From Arthrobacter sp. ov118 (GTDB lineage: Bacteria > Actinomycetota > Actinomycetes > Actinomycetales > Micrococcaceae): a stretch of 64,000 bases of DNA. The DNA lies in NCBI RefSeq assembly GCF_900116495.1, contig NZ_FPAY01000002.1:1-64000 (forward strand), read 5' to 3'. Shown piece by piece: positions 24,736 through 33,468 of this stretch; the first letter of the stretch is position 1; each line of letters opens with the position of its first letter. Made by a program: the position numbers and the translations under genes. Under the pieces are notes generated by a model. That model did no database searches and was not told the origin of the DNA. It saw only the letters and a program-made list of their open reading frames with translations.

Positions 24736-25248
24736 ATGACCCGCCACACATTGTCCGTACTGGTCGAAGACAAGCCCGGTGTGCTGACCCGCGTCGCCAG
24801 CCTCTTCGCCCGCCGGGCCTTCAACATCAATTCCCTGGCCGTCGGCCCCACCGAAGTCCCGGGCATGTCCCGGATGACCGTGGTGGTCGACGCCGATGGC
24901 GAGCTGATCGAACAGGTCACCAAGCAGCTGAACAAGCTGGTCAACGTGATCAAGATCGTCGAGCTCACCTCCGAATCTTCCGTACAGCGTGACCACATCC
25001 TGGTCAAGGTACGTGCGGATGCCGCAACACGCCTGCAGGTTACCCAGGCTGCAGACCTGTTCCGCGCTTCAGTGGTCGACGTCTCCACAGAGTCGGTGGT
25101 CATCGAGGCAACGGGCCACCCCGAGAAGCTCACGGCGCTCCTGTCAGTGCTTGAGCCTTTCGGCATCCGCGAAATCGTGCAGTCCGGCACCTTGGCCGTC
25201 GGGCGGGGATCCCGCTCCATGAGTGACAGGGCCCTCCGCTCCGCATAG
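24736..25248 (+). CDS. ilvN: Acetolactate synthase, small regulatory subunit
   Basis: This 170-residue partner of IlvB confers activation and valine feedback inhibition. The N-terminal ACT domain reads TLSVLVEDKPGVLTRVASLFARRAFNI, followed by GMSRMTVVVD and a C-terminal ALS_ss_C domain with FRASVVDVSTESVVIEATG and LLSVLEPFGIREIVQSG. The ATG is two bases after the ilvB stop, with GGAGGA eight bases upstream, indicating tight translational coupling and a fixed ratio to IlvB. Length is standard for the family. Confidence 0.97.
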   Translation: MTRHTLSVLVEDKPGVLTRVASLFARRAFNINSLAVGPTEVPGMSRMTVVVDADGELIEQVTKQLNKLVNVIKIVELTSESSVQRDHILVKVRADAATRLQVTQAADLFRASVVDVSTESVVIEATGHPEKLTALLSVLEPFGIREIVQSGTLAVGRGSRSMSDRALRSA

Positions 25249-25323
25249 GCGGCCGGAGGCGCCCCGTTTTACCGCAGCACTAAAGACAACACCTACAAAA
25301 ACCACTCAAGAGGAGTTACGCAA

Positions 25324-26349
25324 GTGACTGAAATGTTCTACGACGACGACGCCGACCTGTCGATCATCCAGGGTCGCAAGGTAGCCATTGTCGGCTATGG
25401 CTCCCAGGGCCACGCCCACGCCCAGAACCTGCGCGATTCCGGCGTCGAGGTTGTCATCGCGCTCAAGGAAGGGTCGAAGTCGATCGCCAAGGCCGAGGAC
25501 GCAGGCTTCACGGTCAAGACCGTTGCCGACGCCGCCGAATGGGCCGACGTCATCATGATCCTGGCGCCGGACCAGCACCAGCGCTCGATCTACACCGAGT
25601 CCATCAAGGACAAGCTGACCCCCGGCAAGGCCCTGGCCTTCGCCCACGGCTTCAACATCCGCTTCGGCTACATCGAGGCCCCCGAGGGCGTTGACGTGAT
25701 CCTGGTCGCCCCGAAGGCTCCGGGCCACACCGTGCGCCGCGAGTTCGAAGCCGGCCGCGGCATCCCGGACATCATCGCCGTCGAGCAGGACGCCACCGGT
25801 TCCGCCTGGGAGCTGGCGAAGTCCTACGCCAAGGCCATCGGCGGCACCCGCGCCGGCGTCATCAAGACCACCTTCACCGAAGAGACCGAAACCGACCTCT
25901 TCGGCGAGCAGTCCGTCCTGTGCGGCGGCGTGTCCCAGCTGGTCCAGTACGGCTTCGAAACCCTGACCGAGGCCGGCTACCAGCCGCAGATCGCCTACTT
26001 CGAGGTCCTTCACGAGCTCAAGCTCATCGTTGACCTCATGTGGGAGGGCGGCATCGCCAAGCAGCGCTGGAGCGTTTCCGACACCGCAGAGTACGGCGAC
26101 TACGTCTCCGGCCCGCGCGTCATCACCCCCGAGGTGAAGGAAAACATGAAGGCTGTCCTCGCCGACATCCAGTCCGGTGCCTTCGCAAAGCGCTTCATCG
26201 ACGACCAGGACAACGGCGGCGCCGAATTCAAGGAACTGCGTGCCAAGGCAGAATCGCACCCGATCGAGGCTGTCGGCCGCGAGCTGCGCTCCCTGTTCTC
26301 CTGGCAGCAGCAGGACCAGGACTACGTAGAGGGCTCCGCGGCCCGCTAA
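25324..26349 (+). CDS. ilvC: Ketol-acid reductoisomerase
   Basis: This 341-residue class I enzyme isomerises and reduces acetolactate or acetohydroxybutyrate with NADPH and magnesium. The dinucleotide-binding loop is VGYGSQGHAHAQNLRDSG. Further blocks are APKAPGHTVRREFEAGRGIPDIIAV, the metal-binding GGTRAGVIKTTFTEETETDLFGEQ and LCGGVSQLVQYGFETL. Translation starts at a GTG at 25324 preceded by AAGAGGAG. It lies 75 bases after ilvN and is the last gene of the attenuated operon, ended by the hairpin at 26386-26421. Confidence 0.98.
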   Translation: MTEMFYDDDADLSIIQGRKVAIVGYGSQGHAHAQNLRDSGVEVVIALKEGSKSIAKAEDAGFTVKTVADAAEWADVIMILAPDQHQRSIYTESIKDKLTPGKALAFAHGFNIRFGYIEAPEGVDVILVAPKAPGHTVRREFEAGRGIPDIIAVEQDATGSAWELAKSYAKAIGGTRAGVIKTTFTEETETDLFGEQSVLCGGVSQLVQYGFETLTEAGYQPQIAYFEVLHELKLIVDLMWEGGIAKQRWSVSDTAEYGDYVSGPRVITPEVKENMKAVLADIQSGAFAKRFIDDQDNGGAEFKELRAKAESHPIEAVGRELRSLFSWQQQDQDYVEGSAAR

Positions 26350-26385
26350 GGCTGCGCGCCAGGCGCCCAACAAAGGGCAACAGTG

Positions 26386-26424
26386 AGGCCGGGTTCACAC
26401 TTAACAATGTGAGCCCGGCCTTTC
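26386..26424 (+). terminator. Intrinsic terminator of ilvBNC
   Basis: AGGCCGGGTTCACA (26386-26399) pairs with TGTGAGCCCGGCCT (26408-26421) with one G-T pair, followed by TTT. It lies 37 bases after the ilvC stop. Confidence 0.85.
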
Positions 26425-26432
26425 CGTCGGCC

Positions 26433-26438
26433 TAGACT
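26433..26438 (+). promoter_or_regulatory. -10 element upstream of serA
   Basis: TAGACT lies 38 bases before the serA GTG, just after the ilvBNC terminator. The -35 region is not convincing. Confidence 0.4.
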
Positions 26439-26475
26439 TCTTTTATCCCCCGGACTGCAACGCAGAGGATCAGCC

Positions 26476-28065
26476 GTGTCAAAACCCGTAGTATTGCTCG
26501 CCGAAGAACTTTCGCCCGCCACAGTCGAGGCCCTCGGCCCGGACTTTGAAATCCGCCAGACTGACGGCGCCGACCGTTCCCAGCTGCTCTCCGCGATCAG
26601 CGACGTCGACGCGATCCTGGTCCGCTCCGCTACCCAGGTGGACGCCGAGGCCATCGCCGCCGCCAAGAACCTCAAGGTGATCGCCCGGGCCGGCGTGGGC
26701 CTGGACAATGTGGACATCAAGGCGGCCACGCAGGCCGGCGTCATGGTGGTCAACGCGCCGACCTCCAACATCGTCTCGGCCGCCGAACTGACTGTCGGCC
26801 ACATCCTGAGCCTCGCCCGGCACATTCCGCAGGCCAGCTCCGCCCTTAAGGACGGGGAATGGAAGCGCTCCAAGTACACCGGCATCGAGCTCTTTGAAAA
26901 GAAGATCGGCATCATCGGCCTCGGCCGGATCGGTGCCCTGGTGGCGGCCCGCCTGAAGGGCTTCGACACCAAGATCCTCGCGTACGACCCCTACATCACC
27001 GCCGCCCGCGCCGCCCAGCTCGGCGTGCAGCTGGTGACCCTCGACGAGCTCCTCGCGCAGTCGGACTTCATCACCATCCACATGCCCAAGACCCCGGAGA
27101 CCGTCGGCATGCTCGGCGCCGACGCGTTCAAGAAAATGAAGAGCACGGCCTACGTCGTCAACGTCGCCCGCGGCGGCCTGGTGGACGAGGAGGCCCTCTA
27201 CGCCGCGCTCGAGGCCGGTGACATCGCCGGCGCCGGCGTCGACGTCTTCTCCAAGGAACCCAGCACCGACCTGCCGTTCTTCAAACTCGACAACGTCGTG
27301 GTGACCCCGCACCTGGGTGCCTCCACTGATGAGGCCCAGGAGAAGGCAGGCGTCTCCGTCGCCAAGTCCGTCCGCCTGGCACTCGCCGGCGAACTCGTCC
27401 CCGACGCCGTCAACGTCGCCGGCGGCGTCATCGCCCCCGACGTCCGTCCCGGCATCCCGCTGATGGAAAAACTGGGCCGCATCTTCACCGCCCTGACCCA
27501 CGCCTCGCTCACCCAGTTCGACGTCGAGGTGGCCGGTGAGATCTCCTCGCTCGACGTCAAGGTCCTGGAGCTCGCGGCGCTCAAGGGCATTTTTGCCGAC
27601 GTCGTGACCGAGCAGGTCTCCTACGTCAACGCCCCGGTGATCGCCGAACAGCGCGGCATCAACGTCCGGCTCATCACGACGCCGGAGACGGAGTCCTACC
27701 GCAACGTCCTGACCCTGCGCGGAGCGCTCAGCGACGGCAGCCAGATCTCGGTCGCCGGAACCCTCACCGGGCCCAAGCAGATCCAGAAGCTCGTGGGCGT
27801 CAACGGCTACGAGGTGGAGATTCCGATCAGCGAGCACCTCGTCGTGGTGGCGTACACTGACCGCCCCGGCGTGATCGGCACCATCGGCCACATCCTGGGC
27901 ATGAACAACATCAACATCGCCGGCATGCAGGTGGCACGCCAGGCCGAGGGCGGCCAGGTGCTGGCCCTGCTGACCATCGACAGCTCGGTTCCCCAGCAGG
28001 TCCTTGACGCGATCAAGGCCGGGATTGGCGCCGACATGGTCCGCGAGGTTGACCTGGAGGACTAA
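26476..28065 (+). CDS. serA: D-3-phosphoglycerate dehydrogenase
   Basis: This 529-residue enzyme oxidises 3-phosphoglycerate to phosphohydroxypyruvate, opening serine synthesis. It is the long actinobacterial form: a catalytic and NAD-binding part with IARAGVGLDNVDIKAAT, IGIIGLGRIGALVAARLKG, and the ARGGLVDEEAL and TPHLGASTDEAQEKAG blocks. An intervening ASB domain (about 320-445) and a C-terminal ACT domain with VVVAYTDRPGVIGTIGHILG follow, where serine feedback is expected. The start is a GTG at 26476 preceded by AGAGGA. It follows the ilvBNC terminator and so is probably transcribed separately. Confidence 0.97.
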   Translation: MSKPVVLLAEELSPATVEALGPDFEIRQTDGADRSQLLSAISDVDAILVRSATQVDAEAIAAAKNLKVIARAGVGLDNVDIKAATQAGVMVVNAPTSNIVSAAELTVGHILSLARHIPQASSALKDGEWKRSKYTGIELFEKKIGIIGLGRIGALVAARLKGFDTKILAYDPYITAARAAQLGVQLVTLDELLAQSDFITIHMPKTPETVGMLGADAFKKMKSTAYVVNVARGGLVDEEALYAALEAGDIAGAGVDVFSKEPSTDLPFFKLDNVVVTPHLGASTDEAQEKAGVSVAKSVRLALAGELVPDAVNVAGGVIAPDVRPGIPLMEKLGRIFTALTHASLTQFDVEVAGEISSLDVKVLELAALKGIFADVVTEQVSYVNAPVIAEQRGINVRLITTPETESYRNVLTLRGALSDGSQISVAGTLTGPKQIQKLVGVNGYEVEIPISEHLVVVAYTDRPGVIGTIGHILGMNNINIAGMQVARQAEGGQVLALLTIDSSVPQQVLDAIKAGIGADMVREVDLED

Positions 28066-28079
28066 TTTCCTCCCGCGGG

Positions 28080-28116
28080 GCCGCCGGCAGCGGCAGAAGA
28101 GCTGCCGGCGGCCCTG
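28080..28116 (+). terminator. GC-rich hairpin after serA
   Basis: GGGCCGCCGGCAGC (28080-28093) pairs perfectly with GCTGCCGGCGGCCC (28103-28116), 14 bases past the stop. A T-run is lacking, so termination is likely but not certain. Confidence 0.65.
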
Positions 28117-28137
28117 AGCGGGCGGCCGGTCTGCGTA

Positions 28138-28143
28138 CAATGG
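28138..28143 (+). promoter_or_regulatory. -10 element for the ABC transporter operon
   Basis: TACAAT lies 127 bases before the permease ATG, downstream of the serA hairpin. No strong -35 is seen. Confidence 0.4.
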
Positions 28144-28270
28144 CTAGGACCGAATTCCAGGTCTTGGCCGGCAGACCGGCCTTTACTTTTGCACGCCCGG
28201 CATGGGACGCCACCAATTCCGCAGGAAATGAACTGCGGCGTGCGCACGCAATCCAGCTTTCAGGAGCCCA

Positions 28271-31057
28271 ATGAACGCCGTCCAGAGGTTCATCAGAAGC
28301 AGAGTGCTTTTGCTGACCGCGTCCATTTTGATCGTGGCCATGTGCCTGTCCGTCCTCGTCCAGGGCCAGTCCCAGGCGGCGCTGAGCAGGACCGTCGACC
28401 AAAACTCCCGGGGGCTCTACGACATCCTGGTCCAGGCCAAGGCGGACGACAACGGCGGCCTGATGCAGCCGGACATCGCCACCGGCCAGGGCGGCATGAG
28501 CTTCGAGCAGCTCGATGCGATCCGGAAGCTGTCCGGCACCTCGGTGGCCGCACCCATCAGCCTGGTCTCCCGCGTCACCCAGAACCTCGAGTCGCCGCGC
28601 CTGGAGGCCACCGACTACCTGGGCTACAACGCGGGCCTCGCCGGCACCGCCGGGGACCCCACCGCCACCGACCCGAGCAAATGGCCGGCCGCGGAATCGG
28701 TCCTCAGCGACACCCCGAAGAAGTACCGGCTCACCGCCAGCGCCGTCAGCTCCGACGGCCACTCCGACCAGACCCTCTTCAAGACCACGGCCGAAGGCTC
28801 CCTCGGCAAGGCCAAGCTCGTCGAAGAGCAGGTCGACGGCGGCAAGAACGTCCGCATCCAAGGCCCGGCCGGAGAGACCGGCATCAAGTTCCCCACCCCG
28901 GCCGGCGGTTCCGAGCACAACCTGTTCAACCTCTCCGTCTCCCTGCCCATGGCGCCGCAGGTGACCGAGTCGGTCGTCGCCGTCGACCCCGTCTCCGAAC
29001 GCGCGCTGCTCGGCACTGCCGGTGACTTCCTGGCCCCGCTGGAGAAGGCCCCGCCCGCTGACGCCCGCAACGCCGGCGCGATCGGCCGGCACTTCGAGAG
29101 CCTCTTCACCAACGGCATCAGCATGGACGAACTCAAGGAAGGCCCGGACTTCCTCGGCGTGAAGCTCAAGTACTGGGCGCCGCTGATGACCCAGTACCAG
29201 CAGGCCAAGCGCGACGGCCAGCTCACGAACGATTCCCAGGCCATCCCGCTCATCGTGCGCTCGGGCACGGCCCTGGACCTGTTGTACTCGGTCAAGATCG
29301 AGGAAATCGACGACTCCGGCAACGTCACCAAGGACGTCGGCACCGTGACCCGCTCGCTGGACAAGGACTACCTGCCGTTTGTCTCCAAGTCCCCGTTCGC
29401 CCTCGCCTGGCCCGGGTCCAAGGACCTTTCCCAGCTCATGGGCGACACCGGATCGTTCAGCCAGGGCCTCTACAACCCGGCCACCTGGACCACGAATTTC
29501 GCCGCAGCCCCGAAATACACGGACGGCGCAACCGCCGCCAACGGTGCCGTGGACAAGAGCGCCACCCCCGGCGACTGGGTCACCGTGAACCGGCTGCCGG
29601 ACAAGGCCGCCAACGGGGAAGCCGTCGACCAGACGCAGCGCAACCCGGTGGACGAGCGGTCCTACCGCGAAAACCTGGAGACCGGCAAGAAGCTCGCCAC
29701 CCCGCTGGCGATGGTCTACGGCACGTTCGACCCCGCGGCCGTCAAGGAGGCCGCCGGCGACGTCAACCGGCTGCCCCTGGGCGGCTACGACCCCGCGCCG
29801 TTCACCCTGACCAAGGACGCATCCGGCGCTGAGGCCAACACCGAGCTCAAGCCGTCGCTGAGCGCCACCGGCCTGGTCAGCCAGTCCGCCGGTGCCATCA
29901 CCGACTTCTACGGACTGGCGGCCGCCCGCGGCTACGAGCAGAACGCCTCCGTGATCGACGCCGTCCGCGTCCGCGCCACCGTGCAGGGCAGCTGGAAGCA
30001 GGCGCAGCCCGAGGTCGAGAAGCTCGCCAACGAGATCCGCGACATGGGTCTGCAGGCCACCGTGGTGGCCGGGTCCGCCCGCGAGGACGCCAACATCGCC
30101 GTTCCCGGCTATTCCAAGGACGACGCCGGCAAGGAGTCGCCGCTGGGCACTGTCCAGCAGTCGTGGGTCCGCCAGGACGCCGCGGACGCCGTGTCCGGTT
30201 CCCTGACCGCCACGAACCTGACGCTGCTGTTCATGACGCTGTGCGGCGCCGCCCTGCTGACCGGTGCGTCCACCGTCAGCTACGTGCGCAAACGGCGGAG
30301 CGAAGCAGGCACCCTGCGGGCCATGGGCTGGACACAGCGCAGGATCCGCTCCTGGGTGCTGGCCGAATTCGGCGTCGGCGCCGCGTTGCTCGCCGTCGTC
30401 GGCACCGCCCTGAGCCTGATCACCTGGAGCGCCGCCACGGCGATCGTCTCGGCGTCGGTCCTGGTGCTCTACGCGGGTGCCGCCTTCTTCGCAGCGCAGC
30501 AGCTGCGCCACCGCGACGAAGTGGACCAGGAACCGCAACATGACGAAAGGCTCATGGCAGTCGATTCGCCGCTGACCTTCGCCAACCGCCAGCTGAGCAC
30601 GAACAAGTTCAACACCGGCTCGCTTGCGGTCGCCGTCGGCGTCTTCGGCGCCGCCGTTGGCGGCCTGGTCGCACTGCTGATTGACATTCCGCGGGCCGCC
30701 GGTGCCAGCGCGCTCAGCGGCCTGGCCGCGGCCAGCATCGCGCTCCCGAGCATCATCCTGGCCGTCTCCGGCGTGGCCGTCGGTCTGCTCCTGACCATGG
30801 TCACCGGACGGTTCGAGCTGCAGGCCAAGCGGCAGTACCTCGGCACACTGCGGGCCATGGGCTGGAACCCGGACATGCTGGGCCAGGTCCGCTTCTTTGA
30901 AAACGCCATGGTGGGAACTGTCGCGTTGCCGCTCGGTGTGGTGGGCGCCCTTGGCATCGGGCTCCTCCTCGCCCCCTATGCCGCGCTGTGGGCCGCCCTT
31001 GCCGGCCTTGTGGCTGTACTTTGCTGGATTCCGATTGCAACGAAAGTGGTCCAATGA
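28271..31057 (+). CDS. Large FtsX-like ABC transporter permease
   Basis: This 928-residue membrane protein has a cytoplasmic start and a first membrane helix at about residues 12-32. A very long extracytoplasmic region of about 600 residues follows, then two FtsX-type four-helix regions in the last 300 residues. Landmarks are VSYVRKRRSEAGTLRAMGW in the first and LQAKRQYLGTLRAMGW in the second, the paired loops typical of MacB/LolC-like permeases. Such exporters act mechanically on the envelope rather than forming a simple pore. The ATG has CAGGAG six bases upstream. The stop overlaps the start of the ATPase gene by four bases (ATGA), so the two form one transporter. The substrate is unknown. 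Confidence 0.88.
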   Translation: MNAVQRFIRSRVLLLTASILIVAMCLSVLVQGQSQAALSRTVDQNSRGLYDILVQAKADDNGGLMQPDIATGQGGMSFEQLDAIRKLSGTSVAAPISLVSRVTQNLESPRLEATDYLGYNAGLAGTAGDPTATDPSKWPAAESVLSDTPKKYRLTASAVSSDGHSDQTLFKTTAEGSLGKAKLVEEQVDGGKNVRIQGPAGETGIKFPTPAGGSEHNLFNLSVSLPMAPQVTESVVAVDPVSERALLGTAGDFLAPLEKAPPADARNAGAIGRHFESLFTNGISMDELKEGPDFLGVKLKYWAPLMTQYQQAKRDGQLTNDSQAIPLIVRSGTALDLLYSVKIEEIDDSGNVTKDVGTVTRSLDKDYLPFVSKSPFALAWPGSKDLSQLMGDTGSFSQGLYNPATWTTNFAAAPKYTDGATAANGAVDKSATPGDWVTVNRLPDKAANGEAVDQTQRNPVDERSYRENLETGKKLATPLAMVYGTFDPAAVKEAAGDVNRLPLGGYDPAPFTLTKDASGAEANTELKPSLSATGLVSQSAGAITDFYGLAAARGYEQNASVIDAVRVRATVQGSWKQAQPEVEKLANEIRDMGLQATVVAGSAREDANIAVPGYSKDDAGKESPLGTVQQSWVRQDAADAVSGSLTATNLTLLFMTLCGAALLTGASTVSYVRKRRSEAGTLRAMGWTQRRIRSWVLAEFGVGAALLAVVGTALSLITWSAATAIVSASVLVLYAGAAFFAAQQLRHRDEVDQEPQHDERLMAVDSPLTFANRQLSTNKFNTGSLAVAVGVFGAAVGGLVALLIDIPRAAGASALSGLAAASIALPSIILAVSGVAVGLLLTMVTGRFELQAKRQYLGTLRAMGWNPDMLGQVRFFENAMVGTVALPLGVVGALGIGLLLAPYAALWAALAGLVAVLCWIPIATKVVQ

Positions 31058-31821
31058 CTAACGAGCTGAACCTTGACCGGGAGGCACACGACCGGATGAC
31101 CGCCAGCACCCGTCGCGGTGCACACAAGACCCGCGCCAACACCATCGTGAAGGCCACGGACCACGCCACGCCGCTGGAACTGAGCAATATCACCATCCAC
31201 TACGGCGGAGGCAAGGGCGGCGCCGAGCCCGTCAACGTCGTCGACGACTTCAACATGACGCTGCATGCCGGCGAAATGCACTGTGTCGCCGGCCGTTCCG
31301 GCTCCGGCAAGACCAGCATCCTGACCGTCGGCGCGGGCCTGACCCTGCCGACGTCGGGCCGGGTGTTCTGGGAAGGCGACTCGCTCGAGACCATGGGCGA
31401 CGATGAGATCGCCGACCGCCGCCGGGCCCTGATCGGCTACGTCGACCAGGGCGGCGCCTTGATCGACGGCATGAGCGCGCTCGAGAACGTCCTGCTGCCG
31501 GCCGTGCCCGACGGCGAGGTCGAGAAGCGCCGCGACATGGCCAAGGACCTCCTGGACCTTGTGGGCCTCGGCCGGCGCATGCGCCACCGCCCCGCCCAGC
31601 TCTCCGGCGGTGAGCGCCAGCGCGTCGCCATCGCCCGGGCCCTGATCCTCGGCACCCGCGTTTTGGTGGTCGACGAACCCACAGCCAGCCTCGACCGGGC
31701 CGCGGCCAACCGCATCATCAGCATCCTGAAGGACACGACGTCGGACGGCATCGCCGTGCTGGTGGCTTCACATGACCACGAACTTGTCCGCCAGAGCGAT
31801 ACCCTGACCGAACTGATCTAG
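31054..31821 (+). CDS. ABC transporter ATP-binding protein (MacB/LolD-like)
   Basis: This 255-residue ATPase energises the FtsX-like permease encoded just before it. The Walker A motif GRSGSGKTS is near residue 81, the Q-loop region GYVDQGGALIDGMSALENV near 130, the signature LSGGERQRVAIARAL near 184 and the Walker B VLVVDEPTASLD near 204. An H-loop histidine follows in VASHDHELV. A 40-residue polar extension precedes the ATPase core. Start and upstream stop overlap by four bases, implying coupled translation. metG follows within ten bases. Confidence 0.93.
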   Translation: MTNELNLDREAHDRMTASTRRGAHKTRANTIVKATDHATPLELSNITIHYGGGKGGAEPVNVVDDFNMTLHAGEMHCVAGRSGSGKTSILTVGAGLTLPTSGRVFWEGDSLETMGDDEIADRRRALIGYVDQGGALIDGMSALENVLLPAVPDGEVEKRRDMAKDLLDLVGLGRRMRHRPAQLSGGERQRVAIARALILGTRVLVVDEPTASLDRAAANRIISILKDTTSDGIAVLVASHDHELVRQSDTLTELI

Positions 31822-31830
31822 ATTTAGACC

Positions 31831-33390
31831 GTGACTTCAACTGATAAGACCCCCTTCTACATCACCACGGCCATCACGTATCCCAACGGTGTGCCGCACA
31901 TTGGGCACGCCTACGAGTACATCGCCACCGACGCGATGGCCCGCTTCAAACGCCTGGACGGTTTCGACGTCTTCTTCCTGACCGGAACGGACGAGCACGG
32001 CATGAAGATTGCCCAGACCGCGGAGAAGGAAGGCCTGACGCCCAAGGGGCTGGTGGACCGGAACGCCGAAATCTACAAGGCGGCCCACGCCGCCCTGGGT
32101 GTCTCGTATGACCGATTCATCCGCACCACCGACGCCGACCACTACGCGGCGTCGCAGGCCATCTGGAAGAAGATGGAAGCCAACGGGGACATCTACCTCT
32201 CCAAGTACGAGGGCTGGTACTCGGTCCGCGACGAAGCGTTCTACGTCGAGGACGAGACCGTGGTCAAGGACGACGGCGTCCGTTACTCCCGTGAATCGGA
32301 CACCGAGGTCACGTGGACGGCGGAGGAGAGCTACTTCTTCCGGCTGTCCGCCTACCAGGACAAGCTGCTGGCCCTCTACGAGGCGCAGCCCGAGTTCGGT
32401 GCGCCGCAGTCCCGCTTCAACGAGGTCATCAGCTTCGTCAAGCGCGGCCTGGAGGACCTCTCCATCAGCCGCACCACCTTTGACTGGGGCGTCCCGGTGC
32501 CGGGCAATGACAAGCACGTCATGTACGTGTGGGTTGACGCCCTGACCAACTATCTGACGGGCGTGGGTTACCCGGACGTTGATTCCGAAGCGTTCAGGAA
32601 GTTCTGGCCGGCCGACGTGCACGTCATTGGCAAGGACATCTCCCGCTTCCACGCCATCTACTGGCCGGCGTTCCTTATGAGTGCAGGACTCGAGCTGCCG
32701 AAGCGGATCATGATCCACGGCTTCCTGCAGAACAACGGCGTCAAGATGTCCAAGTCCCTCGGCAACGTCGTGGCACCTGCCGACTTCGTCGCCCAGTACG
32801 GGCTGGACCAGGTGCGCTACTTCTTCCTGCGCGAGGTCCCCTTCGGCGCCGATGGTAACTACAACCACGAGGCCATCGTGGGGCGGATGAATTCGGACCT
32901 CGCCAACAACTTCGGCAATCTGGCCCAGCGGTCGCTGTCCATGGTGGCCAAGAACTGTGAAGGCCGCGTGCCGGTTCCGGCCGGGTTCTCTGCCGCGGAC
33001 GCGGCGATCCTCGGCCAGGCCAACGGCCTGCTGGACGTCGTCCGGGCCGCGTTCGAGAAGCAGGAGTTCAGCCGCGCGCTGGAAGCCATTTGGGCTGTCT
33101 TGGGTGACACGAACGCCTACTTCGCCGAGCAGGCCCCGTGGGTGCTGCGCAAGACTGACGTCGAGCGCATGAACACGGTGCTCTACGTGACACTCGAGGT
33201 GCTGCGGATCGTCGCGCTCCTGGCCCAGCCGGTCATGCCAACCGCGACGGCGGCAATCCTGCACACGCTTGGCCAGCCCGAGGGCGAGGCGCGGAAGTTC
33301 GCTGCCATTGCCACGCCGATCGAAGCCGGCACGCAGCTGCCCGCTCCCGCCCCGGTGTTTCCGAAGTACGAGGAACCCGCCGAGGCCTAA
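31831..33390 (+). CDS. metG: Methionyl-tRNA synthetase
   Basis: This 519-residue class I synthetase charges tRNA-Met. The catalytic signatures are PHIGHAYEYIATD near residue 22 and KMSKSLGN near residue 305. The connective peptide lacks a full four-cysteine zinc knuckle, as in the shorter actinobacterial type. No C-terminal tRNA-binding extension is present. The start is a GTG ten bases after the ABC ATPase stop. A TAGATT box overlapping that stop could drive a leaderless transcript, but cotranscription with the ABC genes is equally possible. Confidence 0.96.
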   Translation: MTSTDKTPFYITTAITYPNGVPHIGHAYEYIATDAMARFKRLDGFDVFFLTGTDEHGMKIAQTAEKEGLTPKGLVDRNAEIYKAAHAALGVSYDRFIRTTDADHYAASQAIWKKMEANGDIYLSKYEGWYSVRDEAFYVEDETVVKDDGVRYSRESDTEVTWTAEESYFFRLSAYQDKLLALYEAQPEFGAPQSRFNEVISFVKRGLEDLSISRTTFDWGVPVPGNDKHVMYVWVDALTNYLTGVGYPDVDSEAFRKFWPADVHVIGKDISRFHAIYWPAFLMSAGLELPKRIMIHGFLQNNGVKMSKSLGNVVAPADFVAQYGLDQVRYFFLREVPFGADGNYNHEAIVGRMNSDLANNFGNLAQRSLSMVAKNCEGRVPVPAGFSAADAAILGQANGLLDVVRAAFEKQEFSRALEAIWAVLGDTNAYFAEQAPWVLRKTDVERMNTVLYVTLEVLRIVALLAQPVMPTATAAILHTLGQPEGEARKFAAIATPIEAGTQLPAPAPVFPKYEEPAEA

Positions 33391-33418
33391 GCCGGTGCCG
33401 CCCGCCCGGGATGTTTGA

Positions 33419-33462
33419 ATAGTGAGACGACTTGACCAGAATGTGGATCATTTAGCTACCCT
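33419..33462 (+). promoter_or_regulatory. Operator and promoter of leuB
   Basis: ATAGTGAGACG (33419-33429) is identical to the site before ilvB. It is followed by a -35-like TTGACC (33432-33437) and TACCCT (33457-33462), which ends six bases before the leuB ATG. The spacer of 19 is long. The promoter predicts a leaderless mRNA under the same regulator as ilvBNC and leuCD. Confidence 0.65.
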
Positions 33463-33468
33463 GAAAAC

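Noticed and set aside
28013..31054. A minus-strand open frame of about 1000 codons opposite the ABC permease gene
   Set aside because: High-GC coding bias leaves the antisense frame open. The composition is Gly/Val/Asp/His-rich low complexity with no recognisable domain, whereas the plus frame has clear FtsX motifs and a ribosome site.
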